From Pelagibius sp. (GTDB lineage: Bacteria > Pseudomonadota > Alphaproteobacteria > Kiloniellales > Kiloniellaceae), in assembly GCF_028281305.1 (NCBI RefSeq), contig NZ_JANQKD010000003.1, forward strand, positions 1 to 64,000: a DNA stretch of 64,000 nucleotides. Reading direction: 5' to 3'. Made by a program: the position numbers and the translations under genes. Positions 20,083-29,781 of the stretch are shown here, piece after piece. The notes beneath the pieces are model-generated. The model was not told where the DNA came from, made no database searches, and saw only the letters and a program-made list of their open reading frames with translations. Each line of letters starts with the position of its first letter. Position 1 is the stretch's first letter.

Positions 20083-20978
20083 GGCGTTCCTCCCAGGCGC
20101 GCCTGCAGCCGGCCGAGGAGCATCTCGGTAAAAACCGCGCGCCCTTTGGCGTTCATATGGACGACGTCGCAGTAGTGATCGTTGGAGAGGGTGATCCCGT
20201 GATCGATGGTCCTGAGGTCCGCCGGACGCTTGTATCCCGGCAGCACTGCATGGCCCTCTTCAGTGATCGGCACCGGCAGAACCGCGATTTCGATGCCGGC
20301 GTCTTCGGCGGCAGCGACAAAGCGGGCGATAGCCTTCGCATTCGCTCCCTCGGCATCGAAGCTCACCCACTCGGAAACGCGTTCTTTGCGTTCGTGGGCG
20401 TTTTCGTCGGAGAGCACATCGCAGCGAACATCCGTCTGCAGCATGGCCTGATCGACGTTGCCCGGATTCCAGGGGCCGCTCCCAGCAACCTGCCAAATGA
20501 GGTATGTGCGGCCGAGAAGAAGGCGGCTCCCGGTCTCTCGCTCCTTGGCAAAGAGATCTTCCTGGAGGATCACCAGCCTGGGCCGTGCGGCGAGGATCTG
20601 CGGAGCCAGTCCCGCAAAATCCGACCAGATCGCCCAGACATTGGACAGCCGCAGCGCCGCGGCAGGCATGTCGAGGCGTTGACTGAGCAGCCGTGAGAAG
20701 GCTACGTCCTCGGGCAGCGCATAACGCAGGCGCGAGTCGCCGATCATGACGACGCCCTGGGCACCAGCCTCAATCTTCGCGGCCAAGGCCTCAATGCGCG
20801 GGGCATTGTGGAGGTCGAAGGCCTCTGAAGGTGGCGTTTCGGCGCGAAGATAAAGATAACCGCCACAGATGAGCGCGACCGCCAGAATTGCGGTCAGCGG
20901 CCAGACGGAGAGAGGAAGTCGGGACGGATCCCCGGCGGTCGGCCCAGACCCCGGCGAACCTTCGGCGAGATTGGTCAT
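20079..20978 (-). CDS. Membrane-anchored SGNH/GDSL-like protein (DltD/AlgX-type extracytoplasmic transferase candidate)
   Basis: N-terminal TM 'LSVWPLTAILAVALICGGYLYL'; block I 'GVVMIGDSRLRYALPE'; C-terminal 'CDVVHMNAKGRAVFTEML' (DxxH). Start chosen at MTNLAEG (20978); longer ORF to 21041. Confidence 0.8.
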   Translation of the reverse strand: MTNLAEGSPGSGPTAGDPSRLPLSVWPLTAILAVALICGGYLYLRAETPPSEAFDLHNAPRIEALAAKIEAGAQGVVMIGDSRLRYALPEDVAFSRLLSQRLDMPAAALRLSNVWAIWSDFAGLAPQILAARPRLVILQEDLFAKERETGSRLLLGRTYLIWQVAGSGPWNPGNVDQAMLQTDVRCDVLSDENAHERKERVSEWVSFDAEGANAKAIARFVAAAEDAGIEIAVLPVPITEEGHAVLPGYKRPADLRTIDHGITLSNDHYCDVVHMNAKGRAVFTEMLLGRLQARLGGTP

Positions 20979-21402
20979 GCGCCCCCGCATACCCCCGGGC
21001 GTGAAGGTTCGCTGAGCCGACAGCAGAGGCGTCGGGAGCATGCCAACGTCTCGTCGCTCATATCAGGACGCCCTCTGTCGATCACGACCCCAGGTGGCGC
21101 GGCTTCCCGGCTCGGGGCAGTCCGCGTCGGCATAGAATCCACGGATATCGTTAAGGAACCATGAGGGTAGAAGCCGCCATGGAGCCGTCATGGAGCCGCG
21201 TGGCCATGTCTGGGAGCCGCCCCTGCCTGCGGCAATCGTCTTCGAAGGCGAGCCGGTGCGCAGGCCGTTGCCGAGCAGACCGGCTTCACCATGCTGGGCG
21301 ATGCCGAGGGTGGCTTCGCCAAGTACGGTATCAATCTTGAGTAGCTGATACGGAGCGCCGATCTTCTTGAGTGTCCACTCGGCTTGACAAAAGTGTTCGA
21401 AG

Positions 21403-22344
21403 CTAGCTGCCAAAAGATCCGCCCCCGGGTGCAGAGGTCTGCGCGAGGGATTTCAGGACAGAGACAAGCCAAGCGAGGCCGGGATCGCCATCCGACCGTC
21501 CGCGCCAGACACAGGAGAAGGCGAAATCATCGGTCTCGAAAGGCGGATCGGTGAGCCTGAGATCGTACATGTCAACAAAGGGTTCGACCACGCTGAGCGG
21601 CTCCGTGGCGACGAGCGAGGACGCAGTCAGAACATGGGGTAGAACCAGAAAATGCCCGAGCGTCAGCGCGACGTCCCTGCTATGGCCGGCGCGCTTCAGG
21701 AAGCGGTCCGCATAACCTGTCGGCTCGCCGGCAAGGGAGACGTGGACGTGGCGTGCCGAAAGGTAGCGGTCGAGCGTCAGGGCGCCCGAAGCTAAGGGGT
21801 TGCCGGCGCTGACGGCACAGACGAAGCGGTCGCGGAAAAGGCTGAGTTGGCGCAGGCGCTTCGGCGCCGTGGGAAAACTCCCGACAAGGCACTCCACCTC
21901 CCCCCGATCCAGCATCTCAAAGCCCGCGGCACGGCTGGTGTGGCGCACCAGAAAGGTGATGCGATCCATGTTGTTGGCGCTACGGTCGATCAGCCCTGGC
22001 AGGAAGACCGCTGCGGCGTAGTCCGACATGCCGATGACGAAGCGCCGCCGGTCCGTCTCAGGATCGAACGCCCGCTCCTGCCGCAGGAGCACATCAAGTT
22101 CGTTCAGGGCGGCAGCAATGCCCGGCGCCAGCCCCAGTGCCTTCTGCGTCGGTTCCATACGGCCGCCGCTGCGCACGAAAAGAGGGTCGTTCCAGAGTCC
22201 GCGCAACCTGTTGAGGGCGTGGCTGACGGCGGACTGGGTCATGCCCAAACGCTGGGCGGTTCTGCCGACACTTCCCTCGTCGGCGAGGGTATGGAACACG
22301 AGCAACGCGGAGGTATCGAGCGACCTTAATTTCAATTCATTCAT
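21403..22344 (-). CDS. LysR family transcriptional regulator
   Basis: MNELKLRSLDTSALLVFHTLADEGSVGRTAQRLGMTQSAVSHALNRLRGLWNDPLFVRSGGRMEPT. Confidence 0.94.
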   Translation of the reverse strand: MNELKLRSLDTSALLVFHTLADEGSVGRTAQRLGMTQSAVSHALNRLRGLWNDPLFVRSGGRMEPTQKALGLAPGIAAALNELDVLLRQERAFDPETDRRRFVIGMSDYAAAVFLPGLIDRSANNMDRITFLVRHTSRAAGFEMLDRGEVECLVGSFPTAPKRLRQLSLFRDRFVCAVSAGNPLASGALTLDRYLSARHVHVSLAGEPTGYADRFLKRAGHSRDVALTLGHFLVLPHVLTASSLVATEPLSVVEPFVDMYDLRLTDPPFETDDFAFSCVWRGRSDGDPGLAWLVSVLKSLAQTSAPGGGSFGS

Positions 22345-22428
22345 GATGTGTATTAGTATTATGAGTTTGGTTCATTCTCAAGCCGGCGCCATCTGGTTGA
22401 GCAGTCACACAAAGACCGGGAGCCGAAA

Positions 22429-22926
22429 ATGACTGCGAAACCCACCCGAAAATCGGGCCTGCCGGCCCTCGCCTTCGCTTGCCTTCTGTGGCCGGCCGCT
22501 GCGGGCGCGCAGGCGGACACAAGCGAGCCTGCCCGCGCCGCCTGCCCGCCGGGTGACCGCTATGAACGTGGCCTTGAGCGCGTCGATGAGATCACCCGGG
22601 GACAAGGGCGTGCCGTTGTCGAGGCCCTGTCGCGGACGTCGCCCGACCTGGCGCGCTACGTCATCGAGTACCCCTACGGCGACCTCTTCTGCCGGCCCGG
22701 CCTGACCGACCGCCAGCGTCAGCTGGCAATCGTCGCAGCCCTCGCAGCCCTGGGATACACGCAACCCGAGTTGAAGGTGCATATCCACGGGGCCTTGAAT
22801 GTCGGAATCACCGAGCAGGAGATCGTCGAGACGATGATCCTGATGTCCGTCTATGCCGGCTTTCCCGCCTCGCTTCACGGCCTGCGCGCCGCCCAGGAGG
22901 TCTTCGAGACCCGCGCCGAGCAGTGA
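22429..22926 (+). CDS. Secreted carboxymuconolactone decarboxylase family protein
   Basis: Signal peptide; 'RYVIEYPYGDLFCRPGLTDRQRQLAIVAALAALGYTQPELKVHIHGALNVGITEQEIVETMILMSVYAGFPA'. Confidence 0.9.
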   Translation: MTAKPTRKSGLPALAFACLLWPAAAGAQADTSEPARAACPPGDRYERGLERVDEITRGQGRAVVEALSRTSPDLARYVIEYPYGDLFCRPGLTDRQRQLAIVAALAALGYTQPELKVHIHGALNVGITEQEIVETMILMSVYAGFPASLHGLRAAQEVFETRAEQ

Positions 22927-23081
22927 GGCTACCGGCACCCTGAGGGACCGAATGGATGCTTCGGTGTCGGGACTTTGCGGCATGGCCAAGCTCTATTATG
23001 CTGCCGGTTGTGGCAACGCCGTGCCCAGAGACGGCAGAAGGCACAGGCACTGATCGGAGAGGCAGCCGGAGGTCGGCGATT

Positions 23082-23702
23082 ATGGAAGCTCAGCGCAGCA
23101 GCGCGGAAAGCAGCGAACGGACACCAGGAGACGGGGAGGACAGGGTCGCACGCTTTCGTGGCGCCGCCCGTGTCATCCTTGAACACGACGGGCTCCGCCG
23201 CAACGGCCTCGACCGAGTCCTCCAGGCGCTGAAAGCGCTTGCCGCCGACGGGGCGCTCTGGGGCAGCGACCGCTATCCTGACCCGGAGCCGGACCAGCAG
23301 CAGGCCCGCTATCTCATTGCTATGGACGACGACCAGACCTACGCGCTCTATCTGAACGTGATGCGCCCGGGAAAGGTGGTGCCGCCGCACAACCACACGA
23401 CCTGGGCCTGCATCGCCGCCGTCGAGGGCGAGGAGCACAACACCCTCTATGAACGCACCGATGACGGATCGAACCCCGGCAAAGCCAGCCTCTCGGAGTC
23501 AGAGACCCTGGTGATCGGTCCGGGAAACGGCATCGCCCTGATGCCGGATGATATCCACTCCGTCCAGATCAAGGGCGACCGGGTCATCCGCCACCTCCAC
23601 ATGTACGGGCACGCCCTGGAAACACTGACCGAACGTCTCACCTTCGATCTGGCTGAGGGGACCTGTCGTATCATGGACATCGGCGTCAAGACCCGCACCT
23701 AA
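23082..23702 (+). CDS. Cysteine-dioxygenase-like cupin protein
   Basis: '[43 protein letters not shown]...[28 protein letters not shown]'; HxH...H metal motif of CDO-type enzymes. Confidence 0.75.
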   Translation: MEAQRSSAESSERTPGDGEDRVARFRGAARVILEHDGLRRNGLDRVLQALKALAADGALWGSDRYPDPEPDQQQARYLIAMDDDQTYALYLNVMRPGKVVPPHNHTTWACIAAVEGEEHNTLYERTDDGSNPGKASLSESETLVIGPGNGIALMPDDIHSVQIKGDRVIRHLHMYGHALETLTERLTFDLAEGTCRIMDIGVKTRT

Positions 23703-23759
23703 GCCTGCAATGCTGCTCAGAAAAGGACGCCGGCCCAAGACGCTGGCGGCACCGCCGTT

Positions 23760-25346
23760 GTGACTCCGGAAGTCCTGAAAGAGGCCCTGCACGGCCCGGA
23801 AGAGATCGCCCTGCTGGACGTGCGCGAGCATGGGCAATATGGCGAAGGACACCCCTTCTACGCCGTAAGCTGTCCTTACAGCCGGCTGGAGCTGCGCATT
23901 GGCGACCTGGTGCCCCGTCGCACGGCCCTCTGTGTGCTGCTGGATGACGGCGACGGTGTTGCAGAACGAGCAGCCAGGCGGCTCGGCGCCCTCGGCTACA
24001 GCAATGTGGCGGTGCTACAGGGCGGCGCAGCGGCCTGGGCCGCCACCGGCTTCACCCTCTTCAAGGGCGTGAACGTGCCGAGCAAGACCCTCGGGGAACT
24101 GATGGAGGCGGCCGCCCATCCGCCGACCCTTTCCGCCGAAGCCCTGCATGCCTGGCAGCGCGAAGGGCGGCCCGTTCACGTCTTCGACGGCCGGCCCTTC
24201 AGCGAGTTTCACAAGATGAGCATCCCCGGCGCGCGCTGCGTGCCCAACGGCGAAGCGCTCCATCGCTGGCACGATCTTGTGGGCGATCCCGAGACGCCTG
24301 TGGTCATCAATTGTGCCGGACGCACGCGCGGCCTGATCGGCGTCGAGAGCCTGCGCCGCGCCGGCGTTCCAAACCCGGTCTATGCTCTCACCAACGGGAC
24401 CCAGGGTTGGGCGCTCGCGGGCCTGGACCTCGTGCGCGGTTCCGAAAGCCGGGCGCTTCCCGAAGGTGACAGCGGCACTTTCGACCCGCAGGCGGTCGCG
24501 GACGGCTTCCCCTGCCCCACCGCGACGCCCGAACAGCTTGCGGCCTGGCAGCGCGATGAAAAGCGGAACTGCTATCTGTTCGACGTGCGCAGCCGCTCGG
24601 AGTACGACGCAGGTCATCTGGCCGGCGCGGTTCATGCGCCCGCGGGGCAACTCGTGCAGGCAACCGACCAGTGGATCGCCGTGCGGCGGGCACGCAGCGT
24701 CATAACGGACACCACGGAAAACGGTGTCCGGGCCCGCTTCGCCGCCTTCTGGCTGCGCTGCATGGGCCACGAGGCTTATGTGCTGCGAAACGGAACTGCG
24801 GAGGCACTTGTCTCCTCCGATACGGAGAGGACGTTCGTCCCGTCCCTGCCCGCCGAGGTCGTTGAGGTTCCGCCGGAAACCGCGCAACAGCACCTTTCGG
24901 CCGGCCACACCGTCGCAATCGACCTGCGCCCCAGCACCGCCTTTCGCAGGGAGGCGATCCCCGAATCCTGCTGGTCGATCCGCCCAGAGCTTCCCGGCCT
25001 GCTGCGCGCGATGCTGTCCGCTGGGCGCCGGGAGGTGCTGCTGGTGGCCGACGACCCGGCTGTGGCCACGCTCGCGGCCATTGATGCCCTGGAGATGAAG
25101 GGGATCACCCCGCTGCTGCTGCAGGGCGGCTTCCGGGCCTGGCGGGACGCCGGCCTGCCGGTCGGAGCGCGGCCGGATGAGCCCAGGCAGGAAGAGGCGA
25201 TCGACTACCTCTACTTCGTGCATGATCGCCATGACGGCAACGCCGAGGCGTCGCGCCGCTACCTGGCCTGGGAGCTGCAGCTCGTCGACCAGATCGACGA
25301 CCGCGAGCGCGCCGGCTTCAGCCTGGGCCAAGAAGAGCCTGGATAA
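23760..25346 (+). CDS. Multi-domain rhodanese (four rhodanese-like repeats, one apparent active-site Cys)
   Basis: Repeats beginning LLDVREHGQYGEG, VHVFDGRPFSEFH, YLFDVRSRSEYDAGH, AIDLRPSTAFRRE; only repeat 2 carries the Cys loop 'NCAGRTR'. GTG start. Confidence 0.88.
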   Translation: MTPEVLKEALHGPEEIALLDVREHGQYGEGHPFYAVSCPYSRLELRIGDLVPRRTALCVLLDDGDGVAERAARRLGALGYSNVAVLQGGAAAWAATGFTLFKGVNVPSKTLGELMEAAAHPPTLSAEALHAWQREGRPVHVFDGRPFSEFHKMSIPGARCVPNGEALHRWHDLVGDPETPVVINCAGRTRGLIGVESLRRAGVPNPVYALTNGTQGWALAGLDLVRGSESRALPEGDSGTFDPQAVADGFPCPTATPEQLAAWQRDEKRNCYLFDVRSRSEYDAGHLAGAVHAPAGQLVQATDQWIAVRRARSVITDTTENGVRARFAAFWLRCMGHEAYVLRNGTAEALVSSDTERTFVPSLPAEVVEVPPETAQQHLSAGHTVAIDLRPSTAFRREAIPESCWSIRPELPGLLRAMLSAGRREVLLVADDPAVATLAAIDALEMKGITPLLLQGGFRAWRDAGLPVGARPDEPRQEEAIDYLYFVHDRHDGNAEASRRYLAWELQLVDQIDDRERAGFSLGQEEPG

Positions 25347-25376
25347 GGCCTGCCGGCGTGGCGGACGAAGTCCCCC

Positions 25377-26969
25377 TTACTCCGGCAACTCCCCCAGGGC
25401 GGCTGTATAGCGGTCGCAAAGGGTCTTGATCACTTTCACCCTGGCGTAGCGCTTGTCGTTTCCTTCGACCAGGGTCCAGGGTGCCGCGGCCGTGCTGGTG
25501 TACTGCACCATGTCGTTGACGGCCTGCTCGTACTCCTCCCACTTGTCCCGGTTGCGCCAGTCCTCATCCGTCAGTTTCCAGCGCTTGTACGGCGTCTTCT
25601 CGCGCAGCTTGAAGCGCGCGAGCTGTTCGTCCTTGCTGATATGGATCCAGTACTTCACGAGGATGATACCGTGATCGATCAGCTGATCCTCGAAGTCGTC
25701 GATCTCCCCGTAGGACCGGCGCCACTCGTCCTCGCTGGCCAGCCTCTCGATGCGCTCGACCAGGACGCGGCCGTACCACGAGCGGTCGAAGATGGTGATC
25801 TGACCCGCGGCCGGGATACGGCGCCAGAAACGCCAGAGGTAATGCTGGGCTTTTTCCTCATCGGTCGGAGCGGCGATGCCGTGAACCTGATAGTTCCGGG
25901 CGTCGAGCGCCTCGTTGATCCGCCGGATGGCACCGCCCTTGCCGGCCGCGTCCGGCCCCTCGAAGAGCAGAATGGTCGAAACACCGTTCGCCTTGGCCTG
26001 CAGATGCTGTCTGTAGAGCCGGGCCTGCAGGTCGACCAGTTGCGCACGGTAGTCATCGCGGACAAGCCGCTTCGACATGTCCAGGCTGCTGAGAACAGTG
26101 ATCGACTTGGCGGCGAGGTAACCTGTGTCATCGGCAGGCTTGGGCTTAGGCTTGGCCTTGACGAGCTTGGCCGTGGCCTTGGATTTGCCCTTCGACTTGC
26201 TCTTGGCCTTGACGGCGCTGGGGGCGCAGGCCGCCGCCATCGCCTCTTCGTTCAGGCGGTCCTCTATCTCGCGCTCCAGGGAGTCGCGCAGGATCGTCGC
26301 CACGGTCACTGCCCGGTAGTTCGGATCCTGGCCTTCCACCACGGTCCAAGGGGCGATGCCCCGGTTGGTGCGCGAAATCACCTGCTCGGCCGTACGGATG
26401 AAGGTGTCGTAGTTGCGCCAGTTCTCCCAATCGCGCTCGGTCACCCGTGCCTTGGTCAAGGGATCGTCTTCCAGGTTCCGCAGACGCTGTTCCTGGGCAT
26501 CGCGGCTGAGATGCATCCAGAACTTCTGCACCACAGCGCCGTCGCGGGCCAAGGCGCGCTCGAAGCGCACGATGCGATTGAGCTGTTTCAGAAAAGCCGC
26601 TTCGTCGATCTTCTTGTAGACAAAGTCCAGAACAGGCCGCGAGTACCAGGCACTGAGGAACATGCCGATGCGTCCGCGCGGCGGCAGATCACGCCAGTAG
26701 CGCCAGAACTCCGGGCGGTCGTGGTCGCGGCTGTTGGCGTCGTCATAGGCGCGCGTGATCAGCCAGCGCGCATCCATCCAGGCGTTCAACAGGCCGACGG
26801 TCTCGCCTTTGCCGCCGCCATCGACGCCGGCGAAGACCAGAACCGTCTGAAAGTGCCGCTGCTTGCGCAGGTCGTCCTGAAGCTCCAGCAGTTCCTGGCG
26901 GAGAACCGGCGCGATCTTCTTGAAGTCTTTCTTGGAGATGGCGCGGCCAAGTTCAGCGGTCTCAAACAT
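25377..26969 (-). CDS. pap: Polyphosphate:AMP phosphotransferase (tandem PPK2 domains)
   Basis: Two PPK2 modules: 'VLVFAGVDGGGKGETVGLLNAWMDAR' and 'ILLFEGPDAAGKGGAIRRINEALDAR', joined by a Lys-rich linker KAKSKSKGKSKATAKLVKAKPKPKP. Confidence 0.92.
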   Translation of the reverse strand: MFETAELGRAISKKDFKKIAPVLRQELLELQDDLRKQRHFQTVLVFAGVDGGGKGETVGLLNAWMDARWLITRAYDDANSRDHDRPEFWRYWRDLPPRGRIGMFLSAWYSRPVLDFVYKKIDEAAFLKQLNRIVRFERALARDGAVVQKFWMHLSRDAQEQRLRNLEDDPLTKARVTERDWENWRNYDTFIRTAEQVISRTNRGIAPWTVVEGQDPNYRAVTVATILRDSLEREIEDRLNEEAMAAACAPSAVKAKSKSKGKSKATAKLVKAKPKPKPADDTGYLAAKSITVLSSLDMSKRLVRDDYRAQLVDLQARLYRQHLQAKANGVSTILLFEGPDAAGKGGAIRRINEALDARNYQVHGIAAPTDEEKAQHYLWRFWRRIPAAGQITIFDRSWYGRVLVERIERLASEDEWRRSYGEIDDFEDQLIDHGIILVKYWIHISKDEQLARFKLREKTPYKRWKLTDEDWRNRDKWEEYEQAVNDMVQYTSTAAAPWTLVEGNDKRYARVKVIKTLCDRYTAALGELPE

Positions 26970-27149
26970 GGTGTGTTCCTGCGGTCGGGATTCAGCGCCG
27001 CCCTTGCCCCCGGCAACGCCCCACCACAGTAGCACAATCGCGCTCAGTACTATTTCTCGATCACCGGCACATATCGACCGGCTTTTTTCTGCTGTTAAGT
27101 CATATTCTTAGATGTCTTTTCTCATGTGGTGGCGCAGCTAAGCGCTGGG

Positions 27150-28652
27150 TCACACCGGGTCGCCGGCGATCACGCCCTTCAGGGACCGGGTGGCCGCGGC
27201 CCGGTCGCCGCGCAGCAACCCGTTCAACGCCGCCAGCGCGCTTGGCCGCGCTTCGACGTTCCACGCCAGCCAGAGCAACGGATAGAGGACGACACCGCCG
27301 GCGACCAGCAGAGCGAGCTCGAAAGCCGGTGCAAGTTGGCCGCCGATACTCCAGCCCAGCGCGGCAACCATGAGGGCCATCACGACCGACGGCACGGCGG
27401 CGCGGGCGAGAACGCCGAACTGGCGGGCGACGGAAACGCCGCTGTGTCTGGCGACAAAGGCGGATAGCACCGGCGCCAAGAGCCACTGCCGCAAGGCCAA
27501 ACCGGCCACCGCACCAGCCAGGCCGAACTGGGCCCCGATGCCGCAGGTGACCGCCCCCACGGCGATGGCGATCAGCCTGGCGCGGCTGATATCGCCCAAA
27601 GCGCCATAAGCGGTCAGTACGTTGGCGGCAAACCCGGACAGCGGCGTGCGCAACGATGCCAGCACGAGAATCTGCATGACGACAACCGCATCCGTCCACT
27701 CACGCCCGAACACCAGCGGCAGCAGCAGAGGCGCCGTGACCAGCGTTCCCAAGAGCGCCGGCCAGAAGGTCCAGGTGCCGACGCGGATGAGGGATGCGAT
27801 CAGGCTTTCGATTTTCGCCGGTTCGCTTCGCAGCCGTGCCGTCGCAGGAAGGGCAACTGCCGACATCGGCCCGCTGAGCACCGCGTTCAGCTGACCGATG
27901 AAGCGTCGCGCGACAACGAAGAAGCCAAGCGCCTCGGTGCCGAGGACGTAACCGATGATGCCGCGCGGCAGGGCCTGCACGGAGATGTAGCCCAGGGCCT
28001 TGTTCTCGATGCGGCGCAGGCCAAAGCGCGCCATCGCTGAGAGGTCGCCGGTCGAAAAGGCGGTCTTCGGTACCCACCGCACGGCGATATGCTTCAGGAT
28101 CAGCCCGATGGCGCGCCGCGCCAGTTCAAGGCCAACCAGACTCCAGAGTCCAAATCCGGCAAGCGCCAGGGCGATACCCATAGACACGGCGAGAATGCTC
28201 GCCACGGCACTCACCTTGGCCAGGGTCGAGAACCGCAGGTCCCGAACCAGCAGCTGATTGGGAACGCTGGTGGCCGCTGTCAGGAGCGGCAGCAGCGCCA
28301 TGACAGGCAGGATCTCCGCCAGACCCGGCGTGTCGAAGAGACCCGCGGCCAGGCGTCCACCGGCAGCGAGCAGTACTGCGCAGACCAGACCGACGCCGAC
28401 CAGGGCGGTGTAGACCGCGGACTTTTCAGCCTCGGTCAGTGTTTTCTTCTGGACCACGCCGTCGGCGGCGTGGCCGCCCACGAAGACGTCCGCCAGCATC
28501 GTGAACAGCAGTGCGAGGGCGAAGACGCCGTAGGTTTCGGCCCCCAGCAAGCGGACAAGGACGATCAGGCTGACAAGGCCGGTTACGACCTGGATGATCT
28601 GACCGGCCGAGGCCCAGGCGGTCTGGGTGATCAGGGTTTGTGCACGGGCCAT
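27150..28652 (-). CDS. Polysaccharide/LPS-type flippase (MOP superfamily)
   Basis: Multi-TM; 'WASAGQIIQVVTGLVSLIVLVRLLGAETYGVFALALLF'. Confidence 0.85.
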   Translation of the reverse strand: MARAQTLITQTAWASAGQIIQVVTGLVSLIVLVRLLGAETYGVFALALLFTMLADVFVGGHAADGVVQKKTLTEAEKSAVYTALVGVGLVCAVLLAAGGRLAAGLFDTPGLAEILPVMALLPLLTAATSVPNQLLVRDLRFSTLAKVSAVASILAVSMGIALALAGFGLWSLVGLELARRAIGLILKHIAVRWVPKTAFSTGDLSAMARFGLRRIENKALGYISVQALPRGIIGYVLGTEALGFFVVARRFIGQLNAVLSGPMSAVALPATARLRSEPAKIESLIASLIRVGTWTFWPALLGTLVTAPLLLPLVFGREWTDAVVVMQILVLASLRTPLSGFAANVLTAYGALGDISRARLIAIAVGAVTCGIGAQFGLAGAVAGLALRQWLLAPVLSAFVARHSGVSVARQFGVLARAAVPSVVMALMVAALGWSIGGQLAPAFELALLVAGGVVLYPLLWLAWNVEARPSALAALNGLLRGDRAAATRSLKGVIAGDPV

Positions 28653-28668
28653 CGGCCGGAATGCCGGG

Positions 28669-29781
28669 CTAGCCGCCCTGGCTGCGGACCGGTGCCAGGC
28701 TCGCCTGCTTGCGGGCCAGCCTTGCGCTCCACAGGTCGAGGGCAGCCGTCACCACGGCGACCCCGAGCTTCTGAGCCCGGTAGCTGCGGCGCAGAATCGG
28801 TATCTGGCGAACGAAGGGCTTTGCGATGCCCTCCACATGCCGCCAGTGCAGCATGCCCTTGCGTGTTTCGAAGTAAGGGTCGTCGTACATCGACCACTTC
28901 CGCTGGAAGTGCTCCAGGCTCTTGCGCTGCCAGACCGGCGACCAGCGCAGGGCAAAGTAGGGCCAGTCCTCCTTTGTCAGGGGCCGGGCGCGGCTGGGGA
29001 AGAGATAGGTGACCACCGAGCTCGGTTCGAACATCACCCGCCCGCCGCTCTGCCAGACCGTCATGCAGAAGTCGATGTGCTCCTTTGTCGCCAAAAGATT
29101 CTCGTCCAGATCGCCCAGACGCTCGAAGGTCGCCTTGCGGATCAGCGCGCAGTGAAACTCACAGCACTGCGTCTCGCCGCGGCGAAGCTGGACGTCTTCG
29201 ACGTTCTGGCCCTGCAGGAGGTGAATGTCGGTCATCCGCCACTTGCCTGGTGCGGCATTGAGAAAGGTCGGCAGATCCTTTGCGAATTCGCCGCCCGCCT
29301 GGTGGATCTCGCTGTGCACCGGAAGCCGCTGACAGGTGAGCGGGGCGACCGCTTCCGCCCCCGTCTCTTCGGCGCACTCGACCAGGGCGTGAAGCCAGCC
29401 CTTGGAGACGATCACGTCGTTGTCGATAAAAACGACATAGGGTGTGGTGACCAGCCGCTGACCCAGATTGCGAGCCTGATTCGGCGTGAGGAATTCGTCC
29501 TGCCGGTGATAGCGGAACCCGTGCTGCTCGCAAGCCGCCTTGATCCGCCCGGCAATCTGCGCCGGGCTTCCCGCATCCAAATAGATCAACTCGTAGGGTG
29601 TCTCGGTCAATTCGATGATGCTGCGGAGGGACTCTTCAGCCACCCCGAAACGTTCCCGCGGTGTCACGACGATCGTTGCAAGTGCTGCCGTTGCAAGTGC
29701 TGCCGTTGCAAGTGCTGCCGTTGCAAGCGCTGGCGTTTCAGGAGCTGGCGTCTTCGTGGTCGGGTCTGGCATCTCGATCAC
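28669..29781 (-). CDS. Glycosyltransferase family 2 with an N-terminal ALATA repeat
   Basis: 'ELIYLDAGSPAQIAGRIKAACEQHGFRY...NQARNLGQRLVTTPYVVFIDNDVIVSKGWLHALVECAEETGA'. Confidence 0.88.
   Translation of the reverse strand: MIEMPDPTTKTPAPETPALATAALATAALATAALATIVVTPRERFGVAEESLRSIIELTETPYELIYLDAGSPAQIAGRIKAACEQHGFRYHRQDEFLTPNQARNLGQRLVTTPYVVFIDNDVIVSKGWLHALVECAEETGAEAVAPLTCQRLPVHSEIHQAGGEFAKDLPTFLNAAPGKWRMTDIHLLQGQNVEDVQLRRGETQCCEFHCALIRKATFERLGDLDENLLATKEHIDFCMTVWQSGGRVMFEPSSVVTYLFPSRARPLTKEDWPYFALRWSPVWQRKSLEHFQRKWSMYDDPYFETRKGMLHWRHVEGIAKPFVRQIPILRRSYRAQKLGVAVVTAALDLWSARLARKQASLAPVRSQGG
29675..29734. repeat. 15-bp tandem repeat (gttgcaagtgctgcc x3 plus one degenerate copy)
   Basis: Exact copies at 29675-29689, 29690-29704, 29705-29719; degenerate gttgcaagcgctggc at 29720-29734. 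Confidence 0.95.

Noticed and set aside
21063-21413. 116-aa minus-strand ORF between the SGNH gene and LysR
   Set aside because: No recognisable motif or convincing RBS; could be a decayed gene but cannot be supported.
26125-26319. Small plus-strand ORF opposite the Lys-rich PPK2 linker
   Set aside because: Leu/Ala-rich antisense of a Lys-rich segment; explained by the PPK2 gene.
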